Made by a program: the position numbers and the translations under genes. Source: Bacillus_BD sp963765265 (GTDB lineage Bacteria; Bacillota; Bacilli; Bacillales; Cytobacillaceae). From it: DNA of 64,000 nucleotides. Positions 48,187 through 56,680 of this stretch are shown in pieces. The notes beneath the pieces were generated by a model. The model ran no database searches and was not told the DNA's origin. It was given only the letters and a program-made list of their open reading frames with translations. The stretch is taken from assembly GCA_963765265.1 (NCBI GenBank), contig CAVXVN010000005.1, positions 597,337-661,336 of the forward strand, written 5' to 3'. Position 1 is the first letter of the stretch. Every line of letters starts with the position of its first letter.

Positions 48187-48690
48187 ATGATTATACGAGA
48201 AGCTGTTGAAAGTGAGTTACCTGCAATTCGAGAATTACGAATAAGCGCTTATCGAGAACATGCACAGAAGATTCCTGAAGATCATTGGAAAGTTCTAAAA
48301 CAGTCCATCTCATCTGATGCAGATATACAGTCAGGGGCTGATTGCATCGTAGCTGAAATAGATGGAAAAATAGTAGGTAGTGTTGCTTTGTTTCCACCTA
48401 AAACCGATGCGTACAAAGGGTTAGTAGATGAACTGGATCATCCAGAAATACGGATGCTGGCCGTATCAGAGAAGGCTCGTGGAAAAGGGGTAGCGTCAGC
48501 GTTAATTGCTGAATGTATTCAGAGGGCGAAAGCAAACGGCTTTCAAACGATCGGATTGCACACCGCAGATTTTATGGAAAGTGCGATCAAATTATATGAA
48601 CGTCTCGGTTTTGATCGTTTACCTAAGTATGATTTTAAACCATCAAACGATGGCATTATCGTAAAGGCGTTTCGGTTTACGATTCAATGA
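48187..48690 (+). CDS. GNAT-family N-acetyltransferase
   Basis: A 167-residue acetyltransferase with all GNAT motifs: the N-terminal strand MIIREAVESELPAIREL, motif C/D IVAEIDGKIVGSVALF, acetyl-CoA loop MLAVSEKARGKGVASALI, and motif B YERLGFDRLPKYDF. The ATG at 48187 follows AGGAGATGATAAAGCA. A 23-base stretch covering this ribosome site and start recurs at 51989-52011. Substrate unknown. A long terminator follows. Confidence 0.88.
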   Translation: MIIREAVESELPAIRELRISAYREHAQKIPEDHWKVLKQSISSDADIQSGADCIVAEIDGKIVGSVALFPPKTDAYKGLVDELDHPEIRMLAVSEKARGKGVASALIAECIQRAKANGFQTIGLHTADFMESAIKLYERLGFDRLPKYDFKPSNDGIIVKAFRFTIQ

Positions 48691-48705
48691 AGTCTTCATA
48701 ATAGT

Positions 48706-48764
48706 AAATAAACAAACAAAAGGAATCAGTATGAGAAAAACTGATTCCTTTTGTTTGTTTATTT
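48706..48764. terminator. Long terminator hairpin
   Basis: A stem of about 25 bp, AAATAAACAAACAAAAGG...CCTTTTGTTTGTTTATTT, ends the acetyltransferase transcript. Confidence 0.88.
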
Positions 48765-48855
48765 TTCGTTTCGAATGTTTATCAAAATACATCTGGTTGT
48801 TCTAAAAAGATAGAATTAATAATAAAAATGAAAGTGGGTGAAAGAATGAAAGGGA

Positions 48856-50313
48856 GTGAATGCATTGGTTATAAAATATAAAAATAATTGGATTCCTACA
48901 AAAACTCTTGAAGAAATGTCAAAGACAGATTATGATGTTCTAATTGTGGGAAGCGGTCCTGGTGGAGGAGCTACCTTACAGAGGCTCTGTGAGTTGTGGA
49001 AAAATCAAGGGGCTAAAAAGATTGGAATTCTTGAAATGGGAGATAAGTTATTTCATTCTCATGCACAAAATATCCCAACTCAGAATGTGAATACATCAAG
49101 GGATGATTTGGTTCCAAATAATTCAACTCCTATAGGCAAACGGTTACCGCAATTTTCAGGGGCAACAATGGTTTATGCACTGGGAGGCAGGTCATTATTC
49201 TGGAATGCAGCAACTCCAAGGCCGATTCGTTCTGAATTAAACAAATGGCCAATTAATCGGAGAGAGTTGGACGTTTACTATGGAATGGCAGAAAAATTAT
49301 TGCATGTAACAAAGGATTGGGCTAAGGGTTCGTCCATGCAAAATATTCTTTTAAAACGACTACATGCTGGAGGAATTTTAGAAGCCGATGATATGCCTTT
49401 GGCTATTGATTTGACACCTTCACATCAAGGCGAGGTCCACTCAAATTCATGGTATAGTTCCATTAATGCTTTAGCGGCAGCTCTTTTTGATAAACCATAT
49501 GATCTTGCTGTGAATGCATACGTGTATAAAGTGAATGCTCCAGGTAATAGGGTCCAAAGCGTACAAGTATTTGATGCTAATAAGAGGTCGCACACAATAC
49601 GTGCAAAAAATGTAGTAGTTTCCGCTAGCACCCTAGAGACTCCACGGTTGCTTCTTAATTCAGGAATTCCAGGACCAGCAATTGGCCATTACTTGACAGG
49701 ACATGTGTCGATGATCGGGATTGGAACGATTAGCCGAAGACAATTTTCAGATAGAATTGGCAATCTTTCTATATTAAAGTTTGAAACCGAGGAGGATCCA
49801 TATCACATCCAGATACTCGGACCAGATCAATATTGGTCATATCAGCAATTTGAAGACAAGGTATTAAAAGATCAGCTCATGGTTGTATACGCAACTTTTG
49901 GCAGAGTGCAGCCTAGACGAGAAAATAGGGTGTATGTTGATCCTAATGATAGGGATGAATTCGGTGTACCTTTGCAGCAAGTTCAGTATTCCTGGAGTGA
50001 TCGGGATAGGCAAACGGCTAAGCAAGTGGAAGAGGGAATTAGACGATCTGCAAAAGCCATGGGAGTAACTCTCGATGAGTCTTCTTTAGTTCTTCGTCCG
50101 CCAGGTGCTGACATGCATGAGGCTTCTACCTGCAGAATGGGAGATGATCCAAATACCTCAGCTACAAATCGTCACGGTCAAATACATGGTGTTCAAGGTT
50201 TATATGTAGCGGATAATAGTGTTCTGCCTTCTTTGACAGCTGCTGGTCCAGTTCTTTCTAATAGTGCTTTGGCTATTAGATTGGCCGATCATATTGTTCG
50301 TCAGTCATCATAA
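48856..50313 (+). CDS. GMC-family FAD-dependent oxidoreductase
   Basis: A 485-residue flavoprotein. The FAD-binding GSGPGGGATLQ motif follows DYDVLIVG near residue 27. GMC signatures include FSGATMVYALGGRSLFWNAA, VVSASTLETPRLLLNSG and the C-terminal HEASTCRMG (catalytic His region) and GLYVADNSVLPSLTAAGP. Substrates of the family are alcohols, sugars or sterols; which one is used here is unknown. The GTG at 48856 opens the frame, but TTG at 48865, seven bases after AAGGGAG, is the better-spaced start. Its own terminator follows. Confidence 0.87.
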   Translation: MNALVIKYKNNWIPTKTLEEMSKTDYDVLIVGSGPGGGATLQRLCELWKNQGAKKIGILEMGDKLFHSHAQNIPTQNVNTSRDDLVPNNSTPIGKRLPQFSGATMVYALGGRSLFWNAATPRPIRSELNKWPINRRELDVYYGMAEKLLHVTKDWAKGSSMQNILLKRLHAGGILEADDMPLAIDLTPSHQGEVHSNSWYSSINALAAALFDKPYDLAVNAYVYKVNAPGNRVQSVQVFDANKRSHTIRAKNVVVSASTLETPRLLLNSGIPGPAIGHYLTGHVSMIGIGTISRRQFSDRIGNLSILKFETEEDPYHIQILGPDQYWSYQQFEDKVLKDQLMVVYATFGRVQPRRENRVYVDPNDRDEFGVPLQQVQYSWSDRDRQTAKQVEEGIRRSAKAMGVTLDESSLVLRPPGADMHEASTCRMGDDPNTSATNRHGQIHGVQGLYVADNSVLPSLTAAGPVLSNSALAIRLADHIVRQSS

Positions 50314-50344
50314 TCGCTTCTTACCATTAAATACGAGAGAACAT

Positions 50345-50382
50345 AAAAAGCAATGAGCTGATAAAACAGTTCATTGCTTTTT
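50345..50382 (+). terminator. Terminator after the GMC oxidoreductase
   Basis: AAAAAGCAATGA pairs with TTCATTGCTTTTT. Confidence 0.85.
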
Positions 50383-50547
50383 ATATGGTTATTTGCGTTC
50401 ATTCTGACTTTTCTATTCTGAGTTCATAATGAAATTAGACTTCAAGAGGGAGTATAATATAGAAAGAGCTAATTGAAATATTTTGTTTAGCTTTTTTTAA
50501 AATAGGTTCGTTTTACATAGGAATGAGATCATGAAGGAGATAGTAGG

Positions 50548-51543
50548 ATGAAATTTGAAAAGGTTCGTTGGGGTATCATAGGATGTGGTGATGTGACGGA
50601 AGTGAAAAGTGGTCCAGCATTCCAAAAAGTGAACAATTCAGAGCTGGTTGCCGTGATGCGGAGAACTGGGGAACGTGCAAAAGATTACGCAAAACGGCAT
50701 CATATAGCAAAATGGTACGATAATGCCGATGAACTTATTAACGACCCTGATGTTGATGCCGTCTACATTGCAACACCACCAGGATCGCATAAAGAATATG
50801 CAATCAAAGTGGCAAAAGCAGGAAAACCTATTTACGTAGAAAAGCCGATGGCGCTCAATATCGCTGAATGCCAAGAAATGATCACTGCTTGCAAGGATGC
50901 TGGAGTTCCTTTATATGTTGCTTATTATCGTAGGGCGCAACCGCGATTTTTAAAAATAAAAGAGCTGTTGGAAAATAAAGCAATTGGAGACGTTCGATTT
51001 GTGTCGACTATACAGTATCAAAAAGCTTCAGAAGATGTAATGGATCCACAAAATCTTCCGTGGAGAGTTCAACCTGAATTAGCCGGTGCTGGACTTTTTT
51101 TTGATTTAGCCAGCCATACGCTCGATATGTTGGATTTTTTACTTGGACCCATAAAGTCTGTTCAAGGATTTGCTTCCAATCAAGCCGGCTATTATCGTGC
51201 GGAAGATATTGTTACAGGTACCTATCTATTCGAATCAGGCGTTCATGGCATAGGGAATTGGTGTTTTTCTGCTTTTGAAGATGTGGATGTCAATGAAATT
51301 GTTGGCAGTAAAGGGAAGATCACCTTTTCGATTTTTGGAAATGAGCCCATTGTTTTGACGTCAGCTAGTGGAACAGAGCATTGGAGTTTCGAGCCGCCAC
51401 AGCATGTTCATCTACCTCTAGTGGAAACGGTTATGGCTGAATTAACCGGAGATAGCGGCAGGTGCCCTAGCAGCGGAGTGACAGGGGCAAGAACGAACTG
51501 GGTCTTGAATGAAATGGTGAAAAATTATTATCTCGCCGATTGA
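50548..51543 (+). CDS. Gfo/Idh/MocA-family oxidoreductase
   Basis: A 331-residue NAD(P)-dependent sugar/polyol dehydrogenase-type protein. The Rossmann start is WGIIGCGDVTEVKSGPAF. The catalytic EKPMALN motif is at about residue 98. The C-terminal beta-sheet domain contains GLFFDLASHTLDMLDFLLGP with the conserved Asp and His, and GSKGKITFS. The start at 50548 follows GAAGGAGATAGTAGG. A fragment of a second, different Gfo/Idh gene follows directly, suggesting that a two-gene sugar locus once stood here. Confidence 0.9.
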   Translation: MKFEKVRWGIIGCGDVTEVKSGPAFQKVNNSELVAVMRRTGERAKDYAKRHHIAKWYDNADELINDPDVDAVYIATPPGSHKEYAIKVAKAGKPIYVEKPMALNIAECQEMITACKDAGVPLYVAYYRRAQPRFLKIKELLENKAIGDVRFVSTIQYQKASEDVMDPQNLPWRVQPELAGAGLFFDLASHTLDMLDFLLGPIKSVQGFASNQAGYYRAEDIVTGTYLFESGVHGIGNWCFSAFEDVDVNEIVGSKGKITFSIFGNEPIVLTSASGTEHWSFEPPQHVHLPLVETVMAELTGDSGRCPSSGVTGARTNWVLNEMVKNYYLAD

Positions 51544-51570
51544 TTATTACGTGATCGTTTACACGGTTAA

Positions 51571-52005
51571 GAAGCTCGCGCGATATTCAACCAACGTACC
51601 AATCCACTTTTTCAAAAATTACGTCACCTCGTTCATTCCGATGAACGAGGTGAAATTAAACGAACCAGTTGGATTATTACAGATTGGTACCGTTCTCAAA
51701 TCTACTATGATTCAAGCAGTTGGAGAGCAACATGGAAAGGGGAGGGAGGCGGTGTCTTATTAAACCAAGCTCCTCATCAGTTGGACTTATGGCAATGGAC
51801 GACAGGCCTTGTACCAAAAAAGGTGCACGCTTTTTGTCATTATGGTAAATATCATCAGATTGAGGTGGAAGACGATGTAACTGCCTACATCGAATATGAA
51901 AACGGAGCAACCGGTGTATTGATCGCTTCAACAGGTGAAGCTCCGGTACAAACCGTTTGGAAATCGTCGGGGACCGCGGGAAAATCGTGAGATGATAAAG
52001 CAATG
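51571..52005 (+). pseudogene. Fragment of a second Gfo/Idh/MocA oxidoreductase
   Basis: The open frame from 51571 encodes only the substrate-binding half: FNQRTNPLFQKLRHLV, EIKRTSWIITDWYRSQIYYD, GEGGGVLLNQAPHQLDLW (conserved Asn, His and Asp) and EVEDDVTAYIEYENGATG. The NAD-binding domain with its G-x-G-x-x-G and EKP motifs is missing. A base is lost near 51948: after TGEAP, another frame gives TNRLEIVGDRGKIV, the expected continuation, and then stops. It is thus truncated at both ends and frameshifted. It is unlike the intact gene upstream, so it is not its duplicate. Confidence 0.85.
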
Positions 52006-52205
52006 ATTATAAAGGATTATTAACAATGTTTTTAGTGTTTCTTTATTTATTTTCGATCTTGTAGTTGCAATTGTAAGCATTCTTTTAGCAATCAATATTG
52101 CTTACCGATATAGGAAAATATTTAATCTTGATTTGCAGAGTTCAATATTGCGAAAAGTTTTTTATATTGAGCATAACTTAATGTGTTGCTATTAGGCTAT
52201 TCTAA
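52006..52205 (+). other. Intergenic stretch with an open hydrophobic frame lacking a start
   Basis: From 52013 a 55-codon frame without ATG/GTG/TTG reads FSVSLFIFDLVVAIVSILLA followed by a basic stretch. It may be the end of a lost membrane protein gene, or chance. Nothing else is visible here. Confidence 0.25.
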
Positions 52206-52216
52206 TAAGATTATAC

Positions 52217-52258
52217 AGAAAAACCTCTTCATTTTTTTAAGAAAGAAGAGGTTTTTCT
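52217..52258. terminator. Terminator of the HxlR-type gene
   Basis: AGAAAAACCTCTT pairs with AAGAGGTTTTTCT. It serves the minus-strand regulator. Confidence 0.85.
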
Positions 52259-52264
52259 ATGATA

Positions 52265-52585
52265 TCATAACCATTTTTCCGCCCATGCCTCTACTGGCTT
52301 AAGGGATCTTCCTAGTTCTATTCCTTTTTTTGTTAAAGAATATTCCGTTCGCACAGGGCGGTCTGTAATGACATTTCTTAGAACAATTCCACAGTCCTCA
52401 AGCTCTTTCATCCGTTCATTTAACACTCTTTTACTTAAATCAGGTATAAAGGTATGAATTTCACTAAACCTTTTTGGTTCTTCCATTAACGTATGAATGA
52501 TGAGTCCTGTCCATTTTTTTCCAAGAAGGTGGTAACACTCTTCTACATGTACACATAATTTATTCTGGTCACTTGCTTCACTCAT
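52265..52585 (-). CDS. HxlR-family winged-helix transcriptional regulator
   Basis: A 106-residue MarR/DUF24-type regulator. The DNA-binding core is CYHLLGKKWTGLIIHTLMEEPKRFSEI, with the recognition helix LSKRVLNERMKELEDCGIV and wing YSLTKKGIEL. Two N-terminal cysteines (11 and 17) precede the helix; in DUF24 relatives such as YodB and CatR an N-terminal cysteine senses quinones or diamide, so redox sensing is plausible. It is divergent from the carbon-metabolism cluster. The family name comes from the ribulose-monophosphate genes, but no such genes are here. Confidence 0.87.
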   Translation of the reverse strand: MSEASDQNKLCVHVEECYHLLGKKWTGLIIHTLMEEPKRFSEIHTFIPDLSKRVLNERMKELEDCGIVLRNVITDRPVRTEYSLTKKGIELGRSLKPVEAWAEKWL

Positions 52586-52652
52586 TTATAATAACCCCCT
52601 TTACAATTACAATTAGTTATTAAAGTAAAATAATATTATAAAAAACTACCAA

Positions 52653-52667
52653 GTTATTATTAATAAC
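52653..52667. promoter_or_regulatory. Palindrome upstream of the HxlR-type gene
   Basis: GTTATTATTAATAAC, two 7-bp arms around one base, lies 68 bases upstream of the regulator. It has the size expected of a winged-helix operator. AT-richness lowers its weight. Confidence 0.35.
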
Positions 52668-52793
52668 AAACAAATTAATACAAATAAAGTGTTTTGACAA
52701 CAATGAAAGATATAATTGATATCATTAATAGTACTATTATCAAGCCTTTTTTCATATAGAAAAATAAAATGTCACAAATTAGACACAAATGTG

Positions 52794-52822
52794 TTGACGT
52801 GCATAAAAAAAGCATTTACTAT
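52794..52822 (+). promoter_or_regulatory. SigA-type promoter of the pentose-phosphate cluster
   Basis: TTGACG (52794-52799), a 17-base spacer and TACTAT (52817-52822). It leaves an untranslated leader of about 180 bases before the first small gene. Confidence 0.65.
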
Positions 52823-53006
52823 GGTTACATAAAGTTAACTGGTTATAAAAAGAGATAAATTTAAAGGGAACTTTTAATCAATAAGAATAATCCTTGTTAA
52901 ATCTTTTTTTTAGCTTATATCTTTAATTAAATATATATGAGTTAAAAGTAAATGACGGTATGAGATAAAAAATAGATGACCAAATACTGATAGGAAGGAG
53001 ATCGTT

Positions 53007-53141
53007 ATGTGCGAAGTCGAAGTTACAGTTGAACTAAAGGGGATAAAATATCAAACAAATGTCATTGTCAATAAAGGAATGTCAGATGATGTCATAAAGG
53101 ATTTAGCTGAAAAACAAGTAATAAAACAATGGAGTGAATAA
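53007..53141 (+). CDS. BA3454-type small stress response protein
   Basis: A 44-residue protein that matches from memory the BA3454 family: a beta-hairpin VEVTVELKGIKYQTNVIVNKG followed by a helix ending KQVIKQWSE, with the family's NVI-x-KG turn and KQW near the end. It has a fine ribosome site (TAGGAAGGAGATCGTT). It is the first gene after the cluster promoter and 39 bases before glpX, so it should be co-transcribed with the carbon genes. Molecular function is not known. Confidence 0.72.
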   Translation: MCEVEVTVELKGIKYQTNVIVNKGMSDDVIKDLAEKQVIKQWSE

Positions 53142-53180
53142 GAAAACAAATTTAAGTAAAAAGAAAAGGATGATATAAAA

Positions 53181-54128
53181 ATGAACAGTAATTTATCAAT
53201 GGAACTTGTTAAAGTAACTGAAGCCGCAGCTTTAGCTGCTGGAAGATGGACAGGTAGAGGGAAGAAAGCAGAAGCGGATGAAGCAGCAACGCAAGCAATG
53301 AGGGATATGTTCAATTCCATCCAGATGTCAGGAACAGTCGTAATTGGAGAAGGCGAAATGGATGAGGCACCGATGTTATATATTGGTGAACAATTAGGAA
53401 CAGGGGATGGTCCTGAAATTGATATTGCTGTAGACCCATTAGAGGGAACCAATATTGTTGCTGCAGGAACATCGAATGCACTCACGACAATTGCAGTCTC
53501 AGACCATGGAAATCTATTACATGCACCTGATATGTATATGGAAAAAATCGCTGTAGGCCCTAAAGTGGCTGGAAAAATTGATATTAATGCTCCTGTCATT
53601 GACAATCTAAAAGCTGTTGCAAAAGCAAAAAATAAAAATATTGAAGATGTAGTTGTGACCATATTAGATCGTGAAAGACATGAAAAAGTCATACAAGAGA
53701 TCCGTGATGCTGGAGCAAAAGTTAAACTCATTCAAGAAGGTGATGTGTTAGCAGCCATCAATACAGCGTTCGAAAATACAGGTGTTGATATTATGCTTGG
53801 TTCTGGGGGAGCCCCTGAGGGTGTATTGGCTGCTGCCGCACTGAAAAGTCTGGGTGGGGATTTTCAAGGAAAGCTTCTTCCACAAACAGAAGAAGAAAAA
53901 ATTCGTTTAAAGAAAATGGGTATTAACGATTTTAATAGAGTTTTATTAATGGAAGATATTGTTAAAGGTGATGATACTTATTTTGTAGCAACAGGTGTGA
54001 CAGATGGTGAACTTCTGAGAGGAGTCCAATATAAAGGAAATGTTCAAACAACTCATTCAATTGTTATACACGGCAAAACAAGGACAGTTCGGTTTATAGA
54101 AGGACAACATAGCATGATCAATCAATAA
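53181..54128 (+). CDS. glpX: Fructose-1,6-bisphosphatase class II
   Basis: A 315-residue GlpX-type phosphatase, converting fructose 1,6-bisphosphate to fructose 6-phosphate with Mg or Mn. Metal and substrate motifs are TVVIGEGEMDEAPML, DIAVDPLEGTN and GSGGAPEGVLAAAA. Its start follows AAAAGGATGATATAAAA. In methylotrophic Bacillus a GlpX paralogue also acts on sedoheptulose bisphosphate, which remains possible here. In this cluster it would return aldolase product to fructose 6-phosphate and allow cycling of the pentose phosphate pathway. Confidence 0.95.
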   Translation: MNSNLSMELVKVTEAAALAAGRWTGRGKKAEADEAATQAMRDMFNSIQMSGTVVIGEGEMDEAPMLYIGEQLGTGDGPEIDIAVDPLEGTNIVAAGTSNALTTIAVSDHGNLLHAPDMYMEKIAVGPKVAGKIDINAPVIDNLKAVAKAKNKNIEDVVVTILDRERHEKVIQEIRDAGAKVKLIQEGDVLAAINTAFENTGVDIMLGSGGAPEGVLAAAALKSLGGDFQGKLLPQTEEEKIRLKKMGINDFNRVLLMEDIVKGDDTYFVATGVTDGELLRGVQYKGNVQTTHSIVIHGKTRTVRFIEGQHSMINQ

Positions 54129-54267
54129 TGAGTAAATAAGGAAGTTATTATATTTTAGTGGAATGGTCATTGGTTAAAGTTGATTAAACCTATACGCTTA
54201 ATTGTTATAAAGTGAAATGTTGCTCTTTCCGAAAGAAAAAATCGAATGTGGTAAAGGAGTGAAAAAC

Positions 54268-54945
54268 TTGAATGAAAAACAATTAGTTGGTGAAAAAGCA
54301 GTAGAATTCATCAAAGATGGTATGGTCGTGGGGCTTGGTACAGGATCAACCGTGTATTATACAATCATCAAACTTGGTGAACTAGTGAAAGAGGGACTAT
54401 CTATCCAAGGCATTCCTACTTCGATTCAAACAGAGGAATTAGCAAAAGAATTAGGGATTCCACTGACAAGTTTTAAGGAGATTGAGCAGATTGATTTGGC
54501 TATTGACGGGGCTGATGCAGTTGATTCAAATTTAGACTTGATTAAAGGTGGAGGTGGAGCTCTTTTAAGAGAGAAAATCATTGCCAAAGCAGCTAAAAAG
54601 TTTATTGTGGTCACTACACCTTCCAAAATGGTGGAAAAATTAGGGACATTTCCGATTCCAGTAGAAGTTGTTCCTTTTGGTGCCGAGTGGACTGCCAAAC
54701 ATCTCCAAGAACTAAGAGGCGAACCTACTCTACGTCAAATAAATGGTAAGCCTTATCGGACTGACAATGGCAACTATATTTTTGACTGTGTATTCCCGAA
54801 TTTAACGCAGATCCATGAATTAGATGAAAGCATTAATAAAATTCCAGGTGTGATAGAAAACGGTTTATTTATCGGAATGGCCGATCTGGTCATTTCATTA
54901 AATGGGAAAAGTCAGCCTATTTTCTTAAGAAGAGGAGGAAAGTAA
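54268..54945 (+). CDS. rpiA: Ribose-5-phosphate isomerase A
   Basis: A 225-residue RpiA, interconverting ribulose 5-phosphate and ribose 5-phosphate. Signature blocks are VGLGTGSTVYYTI, IDLAIDGADAVD with the catalytic acid region, and KGGGGALLREKIIA with the substrate-binding lysine. The start is TTG 54268, eight bases after AAAGGAG; in-frame starts at 54217 and 54259 are upstream of or inside that site. Its stop abuts the zwf ATG, so the two are translationally coupled. B. subtilis lacks RpiA and uses RpiB (YwlF), so an RpiA inside this cluster is notable. Confidence 0.93.
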   Translation: MNEKQLVGEKAVEFIKDGMVVGLGTGSTVYYTIIKLGELVKEGLSIQGIPTSIQTEELAKELGIPLTSFKEIEQIDLAIDGADAVDSNLDLIKGGGGALLREKIIAKAAKKFIVVTTPSKMVEKLGTFPIPVEVVPFGAEWTAKHLQELRGEPTLRQINGKPYRTDNGNYIFDCVFPNLTQIHELDESINKIPGVIENGLFIGMADLVISLNGKSQPIFLRRGGK

Positions 54946-56454
54946 ATGGAAGCATTGACCTTCGTGTTATTTGGAGCAACCGGGGATTTAGCAAAAAGAA
55001 AAATATTCCCGGCTTTATATAATCTATATCTTGAGCAAAAACTGCCTCAACCCATTTCGATTATTGGACTAGGCAGACGTGAAATGTCTGATAAAGAATT
55101 TCAAAATTATGTTGAGCAATCAGTAAGAACCTTTTCAAGACGAATTGAAAATGATCACGGCAACATGGGTTCGTTCCTTGATGCCTTTCGATACAGTGTC
55201 CTTGATGCGACAAATGCAGATGACTTTGGAAAACTGCTAAACCTTGTAAAGCAACGAGAAACTAAACTAAATATCCCGGAAAATCGAATGTTTTACCTAT
55301 CAGTCGGTCCTGAATTTTTTGGTCCAATTGCTCTAAATATTAAAGAAAGTGGTTTAGGTTCTACAAAAGGCTGGAAACGACTGATCATCGAAAAACCATT
55401 TGGACGTGATTTAAAGTCAGCACGTGAATTAAACACCACCTTAAGCCAAGCCTTTGAAGAAGATGAAATTTATCGAATTGATCATTATCTTGGTAAATCA
55501 ATGATTCAAAATTTGGAGTCACTAGAATTCTCGAATCCAATCCTACAAACTTTATTGAATAATCAACATATTGCCAATGTGCAGATTACGGCAAGCGAAA
55601 CCGTTGGGGTAGAAAAACGTGCTGGGTATTATGACAAATCAGGGGCTATCCGTGATATGTTTCAAAATCATATGATGCAAATTTTGATGATGACAGCCAT
55701 GCATTTACCAAAAAGCATCAGCCCTGATGAAATCCGTCATGAAAAGCGGAAGGTGATCGAATCTGTTCGTCCGTTAAAGAAAGAAAATGTTAACTTAGAT
55801 GTTATTCGAGGTCAATATAGTGATGGAGAAATAAAGGGTAAACCAGTTATTGGCTATACAAATGAGCTTGGAGTTGAGGCTTTCTCTCAAAATGATACCT
55901 TTGTGGCAGCACGACTTTGGATCGATAATCCATATTGGCAAGGGGTACCCTTCTATATTCGAACAGGAAAAAGAATGGCTAAAAAATCTACGCGGATTGT
56001 TGTTGAATTTAAAAATTCATCCAAGAGGGGAAATACAAACAAATTGGAACCTAATCTTTTGATAATCGAGATTAATCCAAATGAAAATGTATCTTTACAA
56101 ATAAATAGTAGAAATCCAATTAATGGAAAAGTGGAGCCTGTTCAAATTAGTTTTCCAACAGAACAAGTAGATATACCTGAGGCTTATGAACGATTAATTT
56201 ATGATGCTTTCAGAGGGGATTCAACTTTCTTTGCTCATTGGAAAGAAGTTGAATTGTCATGGAAATGGGTACAACCCATACTTGAGGCATTTAATGAAAA
56301 TCTCATACCACTCCATCAATATCCGGCAGGCTCCAATGGCCCTGAGACAGCTAATCGCTTGCTTAGCGAAAATGGAATCAAATGGTGGTTGGATGAGGAT
56401 GAGTTAGAAGCAAAGAAGTCGGTTGAATTCATAAACGAATTTGTAGCACAATGA
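54946..56454 (+). CDS. zwf: Glucose-6-phosphate dehydrogenase
   Basis: A 502-residue enzyme oxidising glucose 6-phosphate to the 6-phosphogluconolactone, the entry of the oxidative pentose phosphate pathway. The coenzyme loop is FGATGDLAKRKIFPALY. The active-site block is EIYRIDHYLGKSMIQNL; the residue after GK is Ser, where most family members have Glu. EKPFGRDLKSA and YIRTGKRM are also present. It starts right at the rpiA stop, behind AGAGGAGGAAAGTAA. No separate lactonase gene (pgl) is seen. Confidence 0.95.
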   Translation: MEALTFVLFGATGDLAKRKIFPALYNLYLEQKLPQPISIIGLGRREMSDKEFQNYVEQSVRTFSRRIENDHGNMGSFLDAFRYSVLDATNADDFGKLLNLVKQRETKLNIPENRMFYLSVGPEFFGPIALNIKESGLGSTKGWKRLIIEKPFGRDLKSARELNTTLSQAFEEDEIYRIDHYLGKSMIQNLESLEFSNPILQTLLNNQHIANVQITASETVGVEKRAGYYDKSGAIRDMFQNHMMQILMMTAMHLPKSISPDEIRHEKRKVIESVRPLKKENVNLDVIRGQYSDGEIKGKPVIGYTNELGVEAFSQNDTFVAARLWIDNPYWQGVPFYIRTGKRMAKKSTRIVVEFKNSSKRGNTNKLEPNLLIIEINPNENVSLQINSRNPINGKVEPVQISFPTEQVDIPEAYERLIYDAFRGDSTFFAHWKEVELSWKWVQPILEAFNENLIPLHQYPAGSNGPETANRLLSENGIKWWLDEDELEAKKSVEFINEFVAQ

Positions 56455-56474
56455 AAAAATGTTTAAAAAAGTTT

Positions 56475-56663
56475 TCCATCAAATAAGAACAACATTAGAA
56501 CTTTAGCTGTAAATAGGATTAATAACATCAAGCTGGCAATAGTTTAACAATCTGGTCTGGCGATGGGATCAGCACCATTAAGGTATACAAGATGGTTTTT
56601 ACAAATTAAGGCTATAATTCTCACTATACCTAATGGTTTAATATGATTCACTTTGCTTTTTAA
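56475..56663 (+). pseudogene. Decayed copy of the transketolase 5' end
   Basis: This stretch aligns by eye with bases 1 to about 195 of the intact tkt at 56840. ACAACATTAGAA and TTTAGCTGT match at the start; further on the decayed frame reads SG-GL-MG-AP-x-x-Y-x-x-W, parallel to SGHPGLPMGAAPSVYALW. The end is closest: TGGTTTAAT followed by a TTTG stretch, parallel to WFNRDRFV. Small deletions and stops make it non-coding. It ends just before the ribosome site of the SR1P-like gene. Confidence 0.75.
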
Positions 56664-56680
56664 AGGAGGAGGAGGAGAAC

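Noticed and set aside
51989..52011. Reading the 23-base repeat as the start of a second acetyltransferase gene.
   Set aside because: After the shared stretch the frame reads only MIIKDY and stops, with no GNAT similarity.
53051..53731. A 226-codon minus-strand frame opposite glpX.
   Set aside because: Serine- and alanine-rich antisense shadow of glpX codons, with no ribosome site and no domain.
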